A stretch of 16,085 nt of DNA. It comes from Bacteroidota bacterium. GTDB lineage: Bacteria; Bacteroidota; Bacteroidia; Chitinophagales; UBA2359. Made by a program: the position numbers and the translations under genes. The notes under the pieces were generated by a model. The model worked only from the letters and a program-made list of their open reading frames with translations. It was not told the DNA's origin and did no database searches. The stretch is from positions 1-16,085 of the forward strand of contig JAHDGP010000049.1 in assembly GCA_020627525.1 (NCBI GenBank). The letters are read 5' to 3'. Below, piece by piece: positions 7,222 to 15,003 of this stretch. Each line of letters opens with the position of its first letter. Within the stretch, counting starts at the first letter, position 1.

Positions 7222-8331
7222 ATGAAAATACTACTTTTAGAGCCTTTTTTTTCAGGATCACACAAACAATGGGCAGAAGGTTTTGCCGAAAAAAGTCAAC
7301 ATGATGTACAGATAATGAGCCTGGAAGGCAGGCATTGGAAATGGAGAATGGAAGGAGCTGCTTATTCGTTTGCAAAGCAAATGGAAAGGGTAGAGGTTTT
7401 GCCAGATTTGATTTTGGCTACAGATATGCTTGATGTTGCAGCTTTTGCAGGATTGGCAAGAAAATCTATCAAACAAACTCCTATAGCAGTTTACTTTCAT
7501 GAAAATCAGCTCACATATCCGTGGTCTCCAACAGATCAAGACACTATTTTAAAGAGAGACTTGCATTATGGCTTTAAAAATTACACAACTGCTTTGGCTG
7601 CTGACTTTGTGTTGTTTAATTCAGCATATCATAAATCTTCATTTATCAATGCATTGCCAAAATTTTTGAAAGGCTTTCCAGATCACAATGAATTGGATTC
7701 TATTGAAATAATTGATAGTAAATCGAGTGTTTTGCACCTGGGACTGGATTTACAAAAATTCAAAGCTTTTGATTTTTCAAATGAGCCAAATGACCGATGG
7801 GCAAAAATTTTATGGAATCATCGTTGGGAGTATGATAAAAACCCAGAAGCATTTTTTGATGCTTTAATGCAATTGAAAGAAAGAGGTATAAAATTCAATT
7901 TAATCGTTTTGGGAGAATCTTATTCAAAGGCTCCGGAAATTTTCGAAAAAGCCAATTCCCATTTTGGGAATGAGATTCTACATTGGGGATTTGCATCAGA
8001 TTTTCAAGCATATGCGAAGTGGTTGCACTTAGCTGACATTTTACCAGTAACTTCCAATCAAGACTTTTTCGGTATTTCATTGATTGAAGCATTGGCTTGT
8101 AATGTGAAACCATTGTTACCGAAACGTTTGGCATATCCTGAACATTTTCCGAAGGCTTTGTCCAATACATTTTTTTATAATGATCAGGAAGATTTTGTAA
8201 ATCGGTTGCAACGCTTAATTTTCAATGTTGGTGTCATCCGAAAACAAAAAGTTGAACAATATGCGATGGTCTATGATTGGGAAAATAGGATTGAAGAGTA
8301 TGATAATTTGTTTGAGACTTTTGTACGCTAA
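7222..8331 (+). CDS. DUF3524/GTDC1-type glycosyltransferase, putative tRNA-queuosine mannosyltransferase
   Basis: This 369-residue GT-B fold enzyme has the DUF3524 N-terminal domain. The motifs visible are LEPFFSGSHKQWAEG (6-20), LEGRHWKWRMEGAAY (34-48), an ATDMLD segment (66-71) and YFHENQLTYPW (91-101). The C-terminal glycosyltransferase-1-like half has WNHRWEYDKNPEAF (198-211), a GESY strand (231-234) and the donor-site segment QDFFGISLIEALACN (280-294). In vertebrates this family (GTDC1/QTMAN) adds mannose to queuosine-34 of tRNA-Asp. Bacterial members carry the same name by homology, and I do not know of direct proof for this lineage. The tgt gene about 2.3 kb away makes a tRNA-queuosine role plausible. 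There is no signal peptide or membrane helix, so it should be cytoplasmic. The ATG at 7222 begins directly at the first Rossmann strand. Confidence 0.85.
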   Translation: MKILLLEPFFSGSHKQWAEGFAEKSQHDVQIMSLEGRHWKWRMEGAAYSFAKQMERVEVLPDLILATDMLDVAAFAGLARKSIKQTPIAVYFHENQLTYPWSPTDQDTILKRDLHYGFKNYTTALAADFVLFNSAYHKSSFINALPKFLKGFPDHNELDSIEIIDSKSSVLHLGLDLQKFKAFDFSNEPNDRWAKILWNHRWEYDKNPEAFFDALMQLKERGIKFNLIVLGESYSKAPEIFEKANSHFGNEILHWGFASDFQAYAKWLHLADILPVTSNQDFFGISLIEALACNVKPLLPKRLAYPEHFPKALSNTFFYNDQEDFVNRLQRLIFNVGVIRKQKVEQYAMVYDWENRIEEYDNLFETFVR

Positions 8332-8383
8332 AAAATTTTTTTTTAGTTAGGAAATAGGGAGGGATTTATTACTTTTAAAACGA

Positions 8384-8465
8384 CTCGCAACCTTTCTATA
8401 GGAGGAAGGCACCTATTACAAAAAATATTTTGATTTACCAAATTTTATTTTCAAAATGATGCGAG
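8384..8465. other. Structured intergenic segment after the glycosyltransferase gene
   Basis: CTCGCA (8384-8389) and TGCGAG (8460-8465) are inverted repeats 70 bases apart. Inside them, CCTTTC/GGAAGG (8391-8396 with 8404-8409) and ATAGG/CCTAT (8398-8402 with 8412-8416) form two short, mutually exclusive hairpins. This could be a folded 3' UTR, a small RNA or a decayed repeat. No function can be assigned. Confidence 0.25.
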
Positions 8466-8473
8466 GGACCTAA

Positions 8474-8516
8474 AACAAAAAGCTCCGCTCAATGAAATTG
8501 AGCGGAGCTTTTTGTT
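8474..8516. terminator. Bidirectional intrinsic terminator between convergent genes
   Basis: A perfect 20-bp inverted repeat (8474-8493 and 8497-8516) encloses the loop GAA. The GC-rich core AGCTCCGCTCAAT is flanked by A-runs on the left and T-runs on the right, so it can terminate transcription from either side. It lies between the glycosyltransferase stop at 8331 and the sigma factor stop at 8546. Its core matches the repeat array at 62-173. Confidence 0.9.
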
Positions 8517-8545
8517 ATTTTTCTGTTGTACTATTCTATCGAAAT

Positions 8546-9391
8546 TTAGAAATTTCTGCCATTTTTCAAAATGTTGTGTAAAAGTTGCTTGGCTCTAAAC
8601 AATTGAGCTTTTACTGTTCCGATTGGCAAATTCATTTCATCTGCAATTTCAAGATAAGAAAGCTCTTCGAAGAAACGAAGTTCAATCAATTGACGGTATT
8701 TAGGTGTCAATTTCTCTGTAATCTCACGCATAATTTTTTTACGCTGATTTTTGATAAATCTTTCTTCTGGATCAAGGACATCCGAAACAATATGTGGAGA
8801 CATTGTATCGCCATCTTCATTACTAATAGGGTTGTCAATAGACAGAGTTTGTAGACGTTTCTTTCTTATAAAATCAATTGAGTTGTTAATTGCAATACGG
8901 AATAACCAAGTACTAAATGCGTAGTCAGGGCTAAATTTATCTAGTTTGTTAAAAGCTTTACCAAATGCTTCGATGGTTAAATCTTCTGCGTCCTCTGGTT
9001 TATTTACCATTTTTAGAACAACATAATAAACAGAATCTTTATATCGTTTCATTAATATGGCGAATGCCTTTTGACTACCATCCAAAGCTTTTCTAATCAG
9101 TGTGTGATCATCAAGGTCCTTGAATTCAGTATTTTTAAACAAAGAAATGTTTATTTCTTTCTTAGGATTGCTTACGGAAATAGATCTTTTTATAGACTTA
9201 TATCCTGGGAATGAGAATTTAAGAGTTGGTTCATCGGATTTTGTTTTAACTTGGATGGTAAACTTACCTTTATCAGTAGTTTCTTTTCCTTTGAAGTCCG
9301 AATCCGTAGTAACCTTAACCCCTTTAATCGGTTGTCCCGAATGAGCATCTTTCACCCATCCTCGGACACGTAGTAGTTGTTTCGTTTCCAT
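8546..9391 (-). CDS. ECF-type sigma-70 factor with N-terminal CarboxypepD_reg-like domain
   Basis: This 281-residue protein joins two domains. Residues 8-86 match the carboxypeptidase-regulatory-like beta-sandwich (RVRGWVKDAHSGQPIKGVKV, then TTDKGKFTIQV, KFSFPGYKS and INISLF). That domain is normally found on secreted or TonB-dependent proteins. Residues about 95-178 are sigma region 2 (EDAEDLTIEAFGKAF, FSTWLFRIAINNSIDFIRKKR). Residues about 222-276 are region 4 (LTPKYRQLIELRFFEELSYLEIADEM, GTVKAQLFRAKQLL). There is no signal peptide. No ATG occurs between codon 1 and codon 114, which already lies within region 2. Initiation at ATG 9391 is therefore needed unless a TTG near codon 84 is used. 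The start overlaps the upstream GT2 gene by 40 bp, suggesting translational coupling. No anti-sigma gene is adjacent, so the N-terminal domain may itself be regulatory (inference). Confidence 0.9.
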   Translation of the reverse strand: METKQLLRVRGWVKDAHSGQPIKGVKVTTDSDFKGKETTDKGKFTIQVKTKSDEPTLKFSFPGYKSIKRSISVSNPKKEINISLFKNTEFKDLDDHTLIRKALDGSQKAFAILMKRYKDSVYYVVLKMVNKPEDAEDLTIEAFGKAFNKLDKFSPDYAFSTWLFRIAINNSIDFIRKKRLQTLSIDNPISNEDGDTMSPHIVSDVLDPEERFIKNQRKKIMREITEKLTPKYRQLIELRFFEELSYLEIADEMNLPIGTVKAQLFRAKQLLHNILKNGRNF

Positions 9392-10500
9392 AGCACTGTT
9401 TTTTGCGGATTAATAAAAATTCCAAATGCCACATAGTAAATTACAAATGCAGCATCAATTAAAAGTAGTTGCAATACATAGACTGGCGCATTTAACACCT
9501 TTCGCATTTTGTTAAAAATGATGTATTGAAACAATAATTTAGTTAGTGCTATTATTGAAACAAAAACTAATCCAAGCTTGAAGAAAATGCAAAAAACTAG
9601 AGATATGTAAAACAAAAAATGAGTTATGGAGTACGCCCCAAGCGTTAATTTGTGAGACCATTTATAGTACTTTGCAGTAGAAAGATGTCTTTGTTTTTGA
9701 GTGATCCAATCAGCCCATTTTTCGGGGACTTTAGAGATACAATGGGCCTCTTTTTCTATAGAAATATTGGTGTTCCTACCAGTCGCTACATTGCATATAA
9801 ATAGGTCGTCATCACCAGATTGAATGTGACCAATTTTTTTAAATCCTCCAAAATCACAATAAGTTTTTTTGGTATATGAAAGGTTGCGACCTGTTCCCAT
9901 ATAGGGAATATTCCATTCAAAATGAGACAGATATTGCATGCCTGTCATAAGCGTTTCATATTGAATAATTGCATTGAGCATACTGTCTCTTTTTTCATAA
10001 GGACTGTATCCGAGTACAATTTGTTTGTTTTTAGTGAATTTTGATGCAATTGACCTAAGCCAATTCGAGGAAGAGGGATGACAATCAGCGTCTGTAAGAA
10101 TTAAATGTTCGTGCTTTGCATTTTCGATTCCTTTAGCCAATGCATGTTTTTTACCTCTTAATAAAATTTTTTCATTTTCCGAAATAACTACCGATTTTAT
10201 ATACGGATATATATTAGAAAAAGATTCAATTATGCTTTGAGAACTATCGACGGAGCGATCGTTTACTATAATTATTTCAAAATCAGCGGGATATGATTGT
10301 TTTGCTATAAATGGTATATGTTCTTGCAAGTTTTGCGCTTCATTTCTTGCACAAATTATCACCGAAACTGGTGGCAATTCTTTATCTGGTATACTGGGAA
10401 TGTTTTTTCGGAAAAATGCAAATCTTCCAAAAAACAAAATGTAATACAGCATTTGGAAAATTGAAGAAGCAATGAATGTATATAATAACAGGTTTTCCAA
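9352..10500 (-). CDS. Membrane-bound family 2 glycosyltransferase
   Basis: This 382-residue inner-membrane glycosyltransferase has an N-terminal membrane anchor (about 5-30). The cytosolic GT-A domain (about 44-275) follows, then two to three C-terminal helices (about 290-325 and 340-363). GT2 motifs are visible: VSVIICARNEA (45-55), NDRS (80-83), the metal-binding DAD (137-139), SGDDDLF (228-234) with the probable catalytic acid, and QKQRHLS (268-274), a variant of QxxRW. The architecture resembles polymer or lipid glycosyltransferases; the substrate is unknown. The start is TTG at 10500: an in-frame stop lies two codons upstream, and the first internal ATG (codon 17) would remove most of the first membrane helix. 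It is the first gene of a two-gene unit with the overlapping sigma factor. Confidence 0.9.
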   Translation of the reverse strand: MENLLLYTFIASSIFQMLYYILFFGRFAFFRKNIPSIPDKELPPVSVIICARNEAQNLQEHIPFIAKQSYPADFEIIIVNDRSVDSSQSIIESFSNIYPYIKSVVISENEKILLRGKKHALAKGIENAKHEHLILTDADCHPSSSNWLRSIASKFTKNKQIVLGYSPYEKRDSMLNAIIQYETLMTGMQYLSHFEWNIPYMGTGRNLSYTKKTYCDFGGFKKIGHIQSGDDDLFICNVATGRNTNISIEKEAHCISKVPEKWADWITQKQRHLSTAKYYKWSHKLTLGAYSITHFLFYISLVFCIFFKLGLVFVSIIALTKLLFQYIIFNKMRKVLNAPVYVLQLLLIDAAFVIYYVAFGIFINPQKTVLWKRNNYYVSEDG

Positions 10501-10524
10501 GAATCAGTACTTTGCTTTAGTTTA

Positions 10525-10532
10525 CAAACATA
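10525..10532 (-). promoter_or_regulatory. Candidate -7 element for the GT2-sigma operon
   Basis: On the minus strand this reads TATGTTTG, matching TAnnTTTG. It ends 24 bases before the TTG start at 10500, leaving a short leader. No clear TTG at the -33 position is visible, so the call is moderate to weak. Confidence 0.35.
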
Positions 10533-10664
10533 GTTAAATCCTTGTAATATTTATGAGACCAAGTTCTATAATTACAATATTGTTGACAAATGAAGTTTGT
10601 GGAAAACTTAAGGCTGTTTTGGTAAAATTTGAAACATTCTTGATTTTGCCATGCTCACATTTCT

Positions 10665-10672
10665 TACCTTTA
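10665..10672 (+). promoter_or_regulatory. Candidate -7 element for tgt, nearly leaderless
   Basis: TACCTTTA differs from TAnnTTTG only in its last base and ends four bases before the tgt ATG. Transcription would then start at or next to the initiation codon. TTG triplets at 10640 and 10646 give spacers of 22 and 16 bases, neither ideal. Confidence 0.35.
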
Positions 10673-10676
10673 CATA

Positions 10677-11807
10677 ATGGAATTCATTTTAGAGAAAGAA
10701 GATAAGGAATGCAGAGCGCGAACGGGAAAGTTGATTACTGATCACGGAGTAATCGAAACACCGATATTTATGCCTGTTGGAACAGCTGCAACGGTGAAAG
10801 GCGTACATCAAAAGGAGTTAAAAGATGTTATTAATGCCCAAATAATCTTAGGAAATACTTACCATTTATACTTACGCCCTGGTTTGGATGTTTTAAATGC
10901 GGCGGGAGGTCTGCATAAATTCAATAATTGGAATGGACCTATTTTGACTGATAGTGGTGGATATCAGGTTTATTCTTTAGCGGATATGCGAAAAATTAAA
11001 GAAGAAGGCGTTAAATTTCAATCTCATATAGATGGGTCCAGACTTTTCTTTACGCCTGAAAATGTAATGGAAACACAGCGTAAAATCGGTGCAGATATTA
11101 TAATGGCTTTTGATGAATGTACGCCATACCCTTGTGAATACAATTACGCCAAGCGATCTATGCACATGACACATCGTTGGTTAAAGAGATGCAAAGATGC
11201 CTTTGATGCTTCGGAGCCTCTGTATGGATATGATCAAACGTTGTTTCCAATTGTGCAAGGCAGTACTTTTAAAGATTTGAGGAGACAGTCTGCCGAAGAA
11301 ATTGCAAAATATGGTGAGGTGGGAAATGCCATTGGAGGATTGTCTGTAGGAGAGCCAGCAGAAGAAATGTATGAAATGACAGAAGTTGTAACGGAAATAC
11401 TGCCGAAGGACAAAGCGCGTTATCTAATGGGCGTAGGTACACCAGCCAATATTTTGGAATGCATAGCTTTGGGAATAGATATGTTTGACTGTGTGATGCC
11501 TACCAGAAATGCCAGAAATGGAATGCTTTTCACTGGTGAAGGATTTATAAACATTAAAAACGCAAAGTGGAAAGATGATTTTTCGCCTATTGATGCAAAC
11601 AGCACTGCCGAAACAAGCCGTGAACATTCGAAAGCTTATTTGAGGCATTTGGTAATTTCAAATGAATTATTGGGTTCGCAAATAGCCAGTATCCATAATT
11701 TGGCTTTTTATTTGTATTTAACGAAAGAGGCAAGAAAACACATTATTGCGGGAGATTTTTATGCTTGGAAAAAGGAAATGGTTAAGAAAGTAACTAACAG
11801 GTTGTAG
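10677..11807 (+). CDS. tgt: tRNA-guanine(34) transglycosylase (queuosine synthesis)
   Basis: This 376-residue enzyme swaps guanine-34 for preQ1 in tRNAs with GUN anticodons (Asp, Asn, His, Tyr). Visible motifs are DSGGYQVYSL with the catalytic-base aspartate D92, FDEC (D146), PIVQG (Q194) and GGLSVGE (220-226). The nucleophile is D271 in FDCVMPTRNAR. The Val in GGLSVGE points to the bacterial preQ1 type; eukaryotic enzymes have Gly there. The zinc site is unusual. The three cysteines of the classical C-x-C-x-x-C are Ser309, Ala311 and Ser314, while the fourth ligand His340 (SIHNL) remains. I recall the same loss in other Bacteroidota Tgt proteins. The gene starts an operon with the LptF/G-family gene, 3 bp downstream. 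The ATG at 10677 fits the family N-terminus. Confidence 0.97.
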   Translation: MEFILEKEDKECRARTGKLITDHGVIETPIFMPVGTAATVKGVHQKELKDVINAQIILGNTYHLYLRPGLDVLNAAGGLHKFNNWNGPILTDSGGYQVYSLADMRKIKEEGVKFQSHIDGSRLFFTPENVMETQRKIGADIIMAFDECTPYPCEYNYAKRSMHMTHRWLKRCKDAFDASEPLYGYDQTLFPIVQGSTFKDLRRQSAEEIAKYGEVGNAIGGLSVGEPAEEMYEMTEVVTEILPKDKARYLMGVGTPANILECIALGIDMFDCVMPTRNARNGMLFTGEGFINIKNAKWKDDFSPIDANSTAETSREHSKAYLRHLVISNELLGSQIASIHNLAFYLYLTKEARKHIIAGDFYAWKKEMVKKVTNRL

Positions 11808-11810
11808 GAA

Positions 11811-12893
11811 ATGATTAAGAAGTTAGATTGGTATATTGTTAAAAAATATTTAGGTACGTTTTTTTTTACAACGGTACTGGCTATTTTAGTAACCGTTGTT
11901 GTAAATGCATCTGAAAGTGTAGATGATTTTATTGAATACAATGTTCCATTAAAAGATGTAATTTTTGGATATTATTTTAATTTTATCCCCAATGTTATTT
12001 TATTAGTTTGTCCTTTATTTATTTTTATAGCAGTAATATTTTTCACCTCTAAAATGGCTTCTAGAACGGAAATAGTTGCAATTTTGAGCAGTGGTGTGAG
12101 CTTTTATAGGATTTTATTGGTGCCCTATTTGTTTTCGGCTGTTTTTTTGATGGGCTTGCAATTATACGCCAATCATTTTTTGGTTCCCAAAGCAAATTAT
12201 GGAATGTTGGAGTACAATGATAAATATTCTAGCAAAAAATTAAATAAGCGGGAACGAAACATAAATATGCAACTGGATGAGCATTCATTTCTCACCCTAA
12301 AATCTTATGAGCCAAAAGACAGTTTAGGGAGAGAGTTTATTTTGGAAGTTGTGAAAGACAAAAAAATGGTTTCCAAATTAAAAGCCTCTGAAATCAAATG
12401 GCAAAATGATAAAAAAGAGTGGTTGCTTAGGAATTATACTTATAGGGAAATAGATGGGCAGGACGAAAAATTGGTTACAGGTGATACTTTGTTTAAATCT
12501 ATTCCATTGTCTCCTTCCGACTTTGGTAAAAAAGAAATGTTTAAAGACGCTTTGACAACGCCAGATCTTAATAAATTAATCGAAAGAGAGCAGATCAAAG
12601 GATCTAGCATTTTACCCGCTCTTAAAGTTGAAAAATATAAGCGAACAGCATTGCCTTTTGCCACCATTATTTTAACCATTATCGGTTTCGCCATTGCTTC
12701 TAAGAAAACCCGTGGAGGTATGGGGTTGCACATTTTAATTGGTTTAGCCATCAGTGGTGCTTTTGTAGTGATGATGCAGTTCGGAACTTCTTTTGCCATC
12801 AATTCTAATTTTTCTCCATTTCTAGCAGTATGGCTACCTAATATTATTTTTGGGATAATTAGTTTGTTTTTATTGCGGTGGGCGCCGAAATAA
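11811..12893 (+). CDS. LptF/LptG (YjgP/YjgQ) family permease
   Basis: This 360-residue membrane protein belongs to the LptF/LptG family of the LPS transport ABC complex (LptB2FG). That complex extracts lipopolysaccharide from the inner membrane for transfer to the LptC/LptA bridge. Three N-terminal helices (about 13-33, 57-79 and 99-121) precede a periplasmic beta-jellyroll (about 122-278). Three C-terminal helices follow (about 279-297, 305-325 and 336-356). The conserved segment RTEIVAILSSGVSFYRIL (85-102) is the coupling-helix region that contacts LptB. The sequence alone does not settle whether it is LptF or LptG. The start is 3 bp after the tgt stop, so the two are almost certainly cotranscribed. 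No lptA, lptB or lptC is in view. Confidence 0.92.
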   Translation: MIKKLDWYIVKKYLGTFFFTTVLAILVTVVVNASESVDDFIEYNVPLKDVIFGYYFNFIPNVILLVCPLFIFIAVIFFTSKMASRTEIVAILSSGVSFYRILLVPYLFSAVFLMGLQLYANHFLVPKANYGMLEYNDKYSSKKLNKRERNINMQLDEHSFLTLKSYEPKDSLGREFILEVVKDKKMVSKLKASEIKWQNDKKEWLLRNYTYREIDGQDEKLVTGDTLFKSIPLSPSDFGKKEMFKDALTTPDLNKLIEREQIKGSSILPALKVEKYKRTALPFATIILTIIGFAIASKKTRGGMGLHILIGLAISGAFVVMMQFGTSFAINSNFSPFLAVWLPNIIFGIISLFLLRWAPK

Positions 12894-12933
12894 TTTGTGA
12901 AATAAATGCCATTTCTACGAACCTGCTTTGATT

Positions 12934-14229
12934 TTAATTTCCTAAAACAGTGATCCATTTATTATCCTTAAACAATTCTAATTCAGCATCGGAAAAATTA
13001 TAGGATTGACTGTAAACAGTTTGTGCATTTTTTCCATTCATACTCACTTTTACATTCAATTTAAATTGGATGTCTTCTTTTTGCTTACCATCAATCTTTT
13101 CTACCAAAGCATCTAAAAATTGAGGCAATAGAGTAGGGTAATAAACGAAAGCATTTAATTGCTCTCCTGTAATATTGATATTGGGTTTGTATTCTTCGCC
13201 TGTTTTTTTATCAAAAGTAAATATTTCAAATTGTTCCAGACTTTTGTGGGGCATTTTCATCCGCCAAGAAAAGAATTTGCCCTGACCAGTCCAATCTACA
13301 TTATTTGAAATTAGGTAATGTCTGAGTGGGAAGAGTAATTGAAAACCGATATATGAAGATAAAAGAATGGGATACATTTGGTTGTAAATTGAAATAGAAG
13401 ATTCTCTAGCAAACGGATTTTCTGATGTTTTTACCTTTGGTCGTTTTAACAAGCTTTGAAGCTGATCCCCATTCCAAAAGAGTATACAGGCAGCGATCAT
13501 AAAATAGGGGAAAATTCCAATGTTTAGCGAGTATGCATTGGATAAATGAAATGCTACCAAAACAAAAAAGGCAAGCCATCTTGTTTTCTTCATCAGGAGA
13601 AGCGGGGCTACGAACAAATCTATGATTATCCCACCATAGGTGTATAACAAAACGGAATTTTCAATTGAAAAAGGAAAAAAGAACGGAATTTGATTGGGGT
13701 TTTGATTGAAAACAGCATTCATAACATCCCCATTTATCCAATCAAAATGGAGTTTAGCTATACCTCCATAAAAGTAAACAACTAAAATCTGGAAGCGCAA
13801 AACCCAAATTCCCCATAAGGATGCCGTTGGTGCTTCGTTGGTTTTTATGAAAGTTCTCAGATTTCCATTTTGAGGTATGATTACCAATAAAAACAAAATC
13901 AGTATCACCAAATAATAATGATTGTTGTAATGGCTGCAATCTAAAAGAAAAAAATAACTATAAAATACTAGAAAAATTACTAAACTAACTTTGTAAAATA
14001 CTTTAAGTAGAATACCACAACTGGCTAAAAACATTGAAGTTAGAATGGCTAACAGGATTGGAAATGGGAATGGTTTTACAAATTCAAACAATGGGAACTT
14101 GAACAAAAACTCAGGATTTATATAATAACTTTGTAGAATTTTATACAATCGAAATGTTTCAAAAACAAGACAAAAGCCCAAAAGAATTCTAAATAGTTCC
14201 AAACAGATTGAGTTTACAAATTTGTTCAT
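12934..14229 (-). CDS. HTTM-domain protein, vitamin K-dependent gamma-carboxylase homologue
   Basis: This 431-residue polytopic membrane protein has about seven to eight predicted helices in residues 1-300 and a soluble C-terminal part (about 305-431). Segments align by eye with human GGCX. YNNHYYL (101-107) matches WNNHSYL, with N103/H104 at the GGCX N159/H160 positions. YFYGGIAKLHFDWINGDVM (152-170) matches YFIAGVKKLDADWVEGYSM, placing K159 at catalytic K218. FHLSNAYSLNIGIFPYFM (227-244) and LRHYLISNNVDWTGQGKFFSWRMKM (302-326) also correspond. GGCX uses reduced vitamin K, CO2 and O2 to make gamma-carboxyglutamate. Bacterial homologues are widespread but their substrates are mostly unknown. 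No VKOR gene or obvious Gla substrate is in the window. The gene is convergent with the Lpt gene, 40 bp apart. The ATG at 14229 fits. Confidence 0.85.
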   Translation of the reverse strand: MNKFVNSICLELFRILLGFCLVFETFRLYKILQSYYINPEFLFKFPLFEFVKPFPFPILLAILTSMFLASCGILLKVFYKVSLVIFLVFYSYFFLLDCSHYNNHYYLVILILFLLVIIPQNGNLRTFIKTNEAPTASLWGIWVLRFQILVVYFYGGIAKLHFDWINGDVMNAVFNQNPNQIPFFFPFSIENSVLLYTYGGIIIDLFVAPLLLMKKTRWLAFFVLVAFHLSNAYSLNIGIFPYFMIAACILFWNGDQLQSLLKRPKVKTSENPFARESSISIYNQMYPILLSSYIGFQLLFPLRHYLISNNVDWTGQGKFFSWRMKMPHKSLEQFEIFTFDKKTGEEYKPNINITGEQLNAFVYYPTLLPQFLDALVEKIDGKQKEDIQFKLNVKVSMNGKNAQTVYSQSYNFSDAELELFKDNKWITVLGN

Positions 14230-14383
14230 CCTGCAATTTATAAATAATCAAGAATATAAATAAGTAAAAGTTTTTGAGGTTACATTTATGCATATTATAT
14301 TAGAGTAAAGTTTATGCGATAATTAGGTGCAATTACCCAAGTTCATTATCTATCTATATGAACATCTTGACAACTTACAATAA

Positions 14384-14413
14384 TTGCCCTCGATCATTAA
14401 AAAGGATACTTTG
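14384..14413 (+). promoter_or_regulatory. Candidate Bacteroidota promoter for the secreted-protein operon
   Basis: TTG at 14384-14386 is followed by 20 bases and then TACTTTG at 14407-14413. Spacing fits the -33/-7 arrangement of the phylum, though the -7 box is one base short of TAnnTTTG. It would give a leader of about 85 nt before the ATG at 14505. Confidence 0.4.
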
Positions 14414-14504
14414 CTTTATGCGAAGTCGTACGGTCATGTTTTCCTAAGGGTTTAAAAATTAATTTCAACTATAGAAATATAAATTAACCAAATAATTAAA
14501 TATT

Positions 14505-14984
14505 ATGAAAAAACTTATATTATTAATTCTCTTGTGCTCTTCTCAGATTACATTTGGGCAAGATTTGAAAGGAGAATATGATCAAGTGGTTCATCAGGTT
14601 TTGACCGATGTGCTTGCTCAAAACTTTGAAAATCTTGAGTCTTTTATTCCATCCGTTTCTGATATTCAGACTATGATGAATGGTGATCTTATCACAAATA
14701 AGAGACAAAGAAACCAAGTCAATACCAATATTGAGAATTATCAAAATGACATTAGAGCTAAAATTCTCAATAATGTATTAACAGTTTCTACTCAATTGAA
14801 AGCGAGAGGGTTTGACATTTCTCATATAGCAGAAATCAATCACAAATTTAGTAAAGAGGGTACAAGTACCGTTGCTGAAGTTGTTTGTAAAAATGGAGAT
14901 ACTGAATACAGCATTTACATTAAACCCCTCTTTAAGTGGAATGAAGGCTATCGTCTTTGGGATTCAATTGTAGTAAAAGATTAA
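14505..14984 (+). CDS. Small secreted protein of unknown family
   Basis: This 159-residue protein has a clear signal peptide (MKKLILLILLCSSQITFGQ, cleavage near 18-19). The mature part starts with helices (DQVVHQVLTDVLAQNF, about 27-42) and a Met/Asn/Gln-rich helical stretch (residues 50-100). It ends in strands (STVAEVVCKNGDTEYSIYIKPLFKWNEGYRLWDSIVVKD). A helical start followed by such strands is reminiscent of NTF2-like cone folds, but I do not recognise a family and will not assign one. One cysteine is left after signal removal. It is the first gene of a likely two-gene unit: the next start is 19 bases after its stop. It is divergent from the gamma-carboxylase-like gene. Confidence 0.8.
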   Translation: MKKLILLILLCSSQITFGQDLKGEYDQVVHQVLTDVLAQNFENLESFIPSVSDIQTMMNGDLITNKRQRNQVNTNIENYQNDIRAKILNNVLTVSTQLKARGFDISHIAEINHKFSKEGTSTVAEVVCKNGDTEYSIYIKPLFKWNEGYRLWDSIVVKD

Positions 14985-15003
14985 AAAAACTAAACCAAAA
15001 AAA

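Noticed and set aside
12440..12958. 172-residue minus-strand open frame antisense to the Lpt permease gene
   Set aside because: It lies opposite a well-supported LptF/G gene and shows no recognisable domain; it is a shadow frame.
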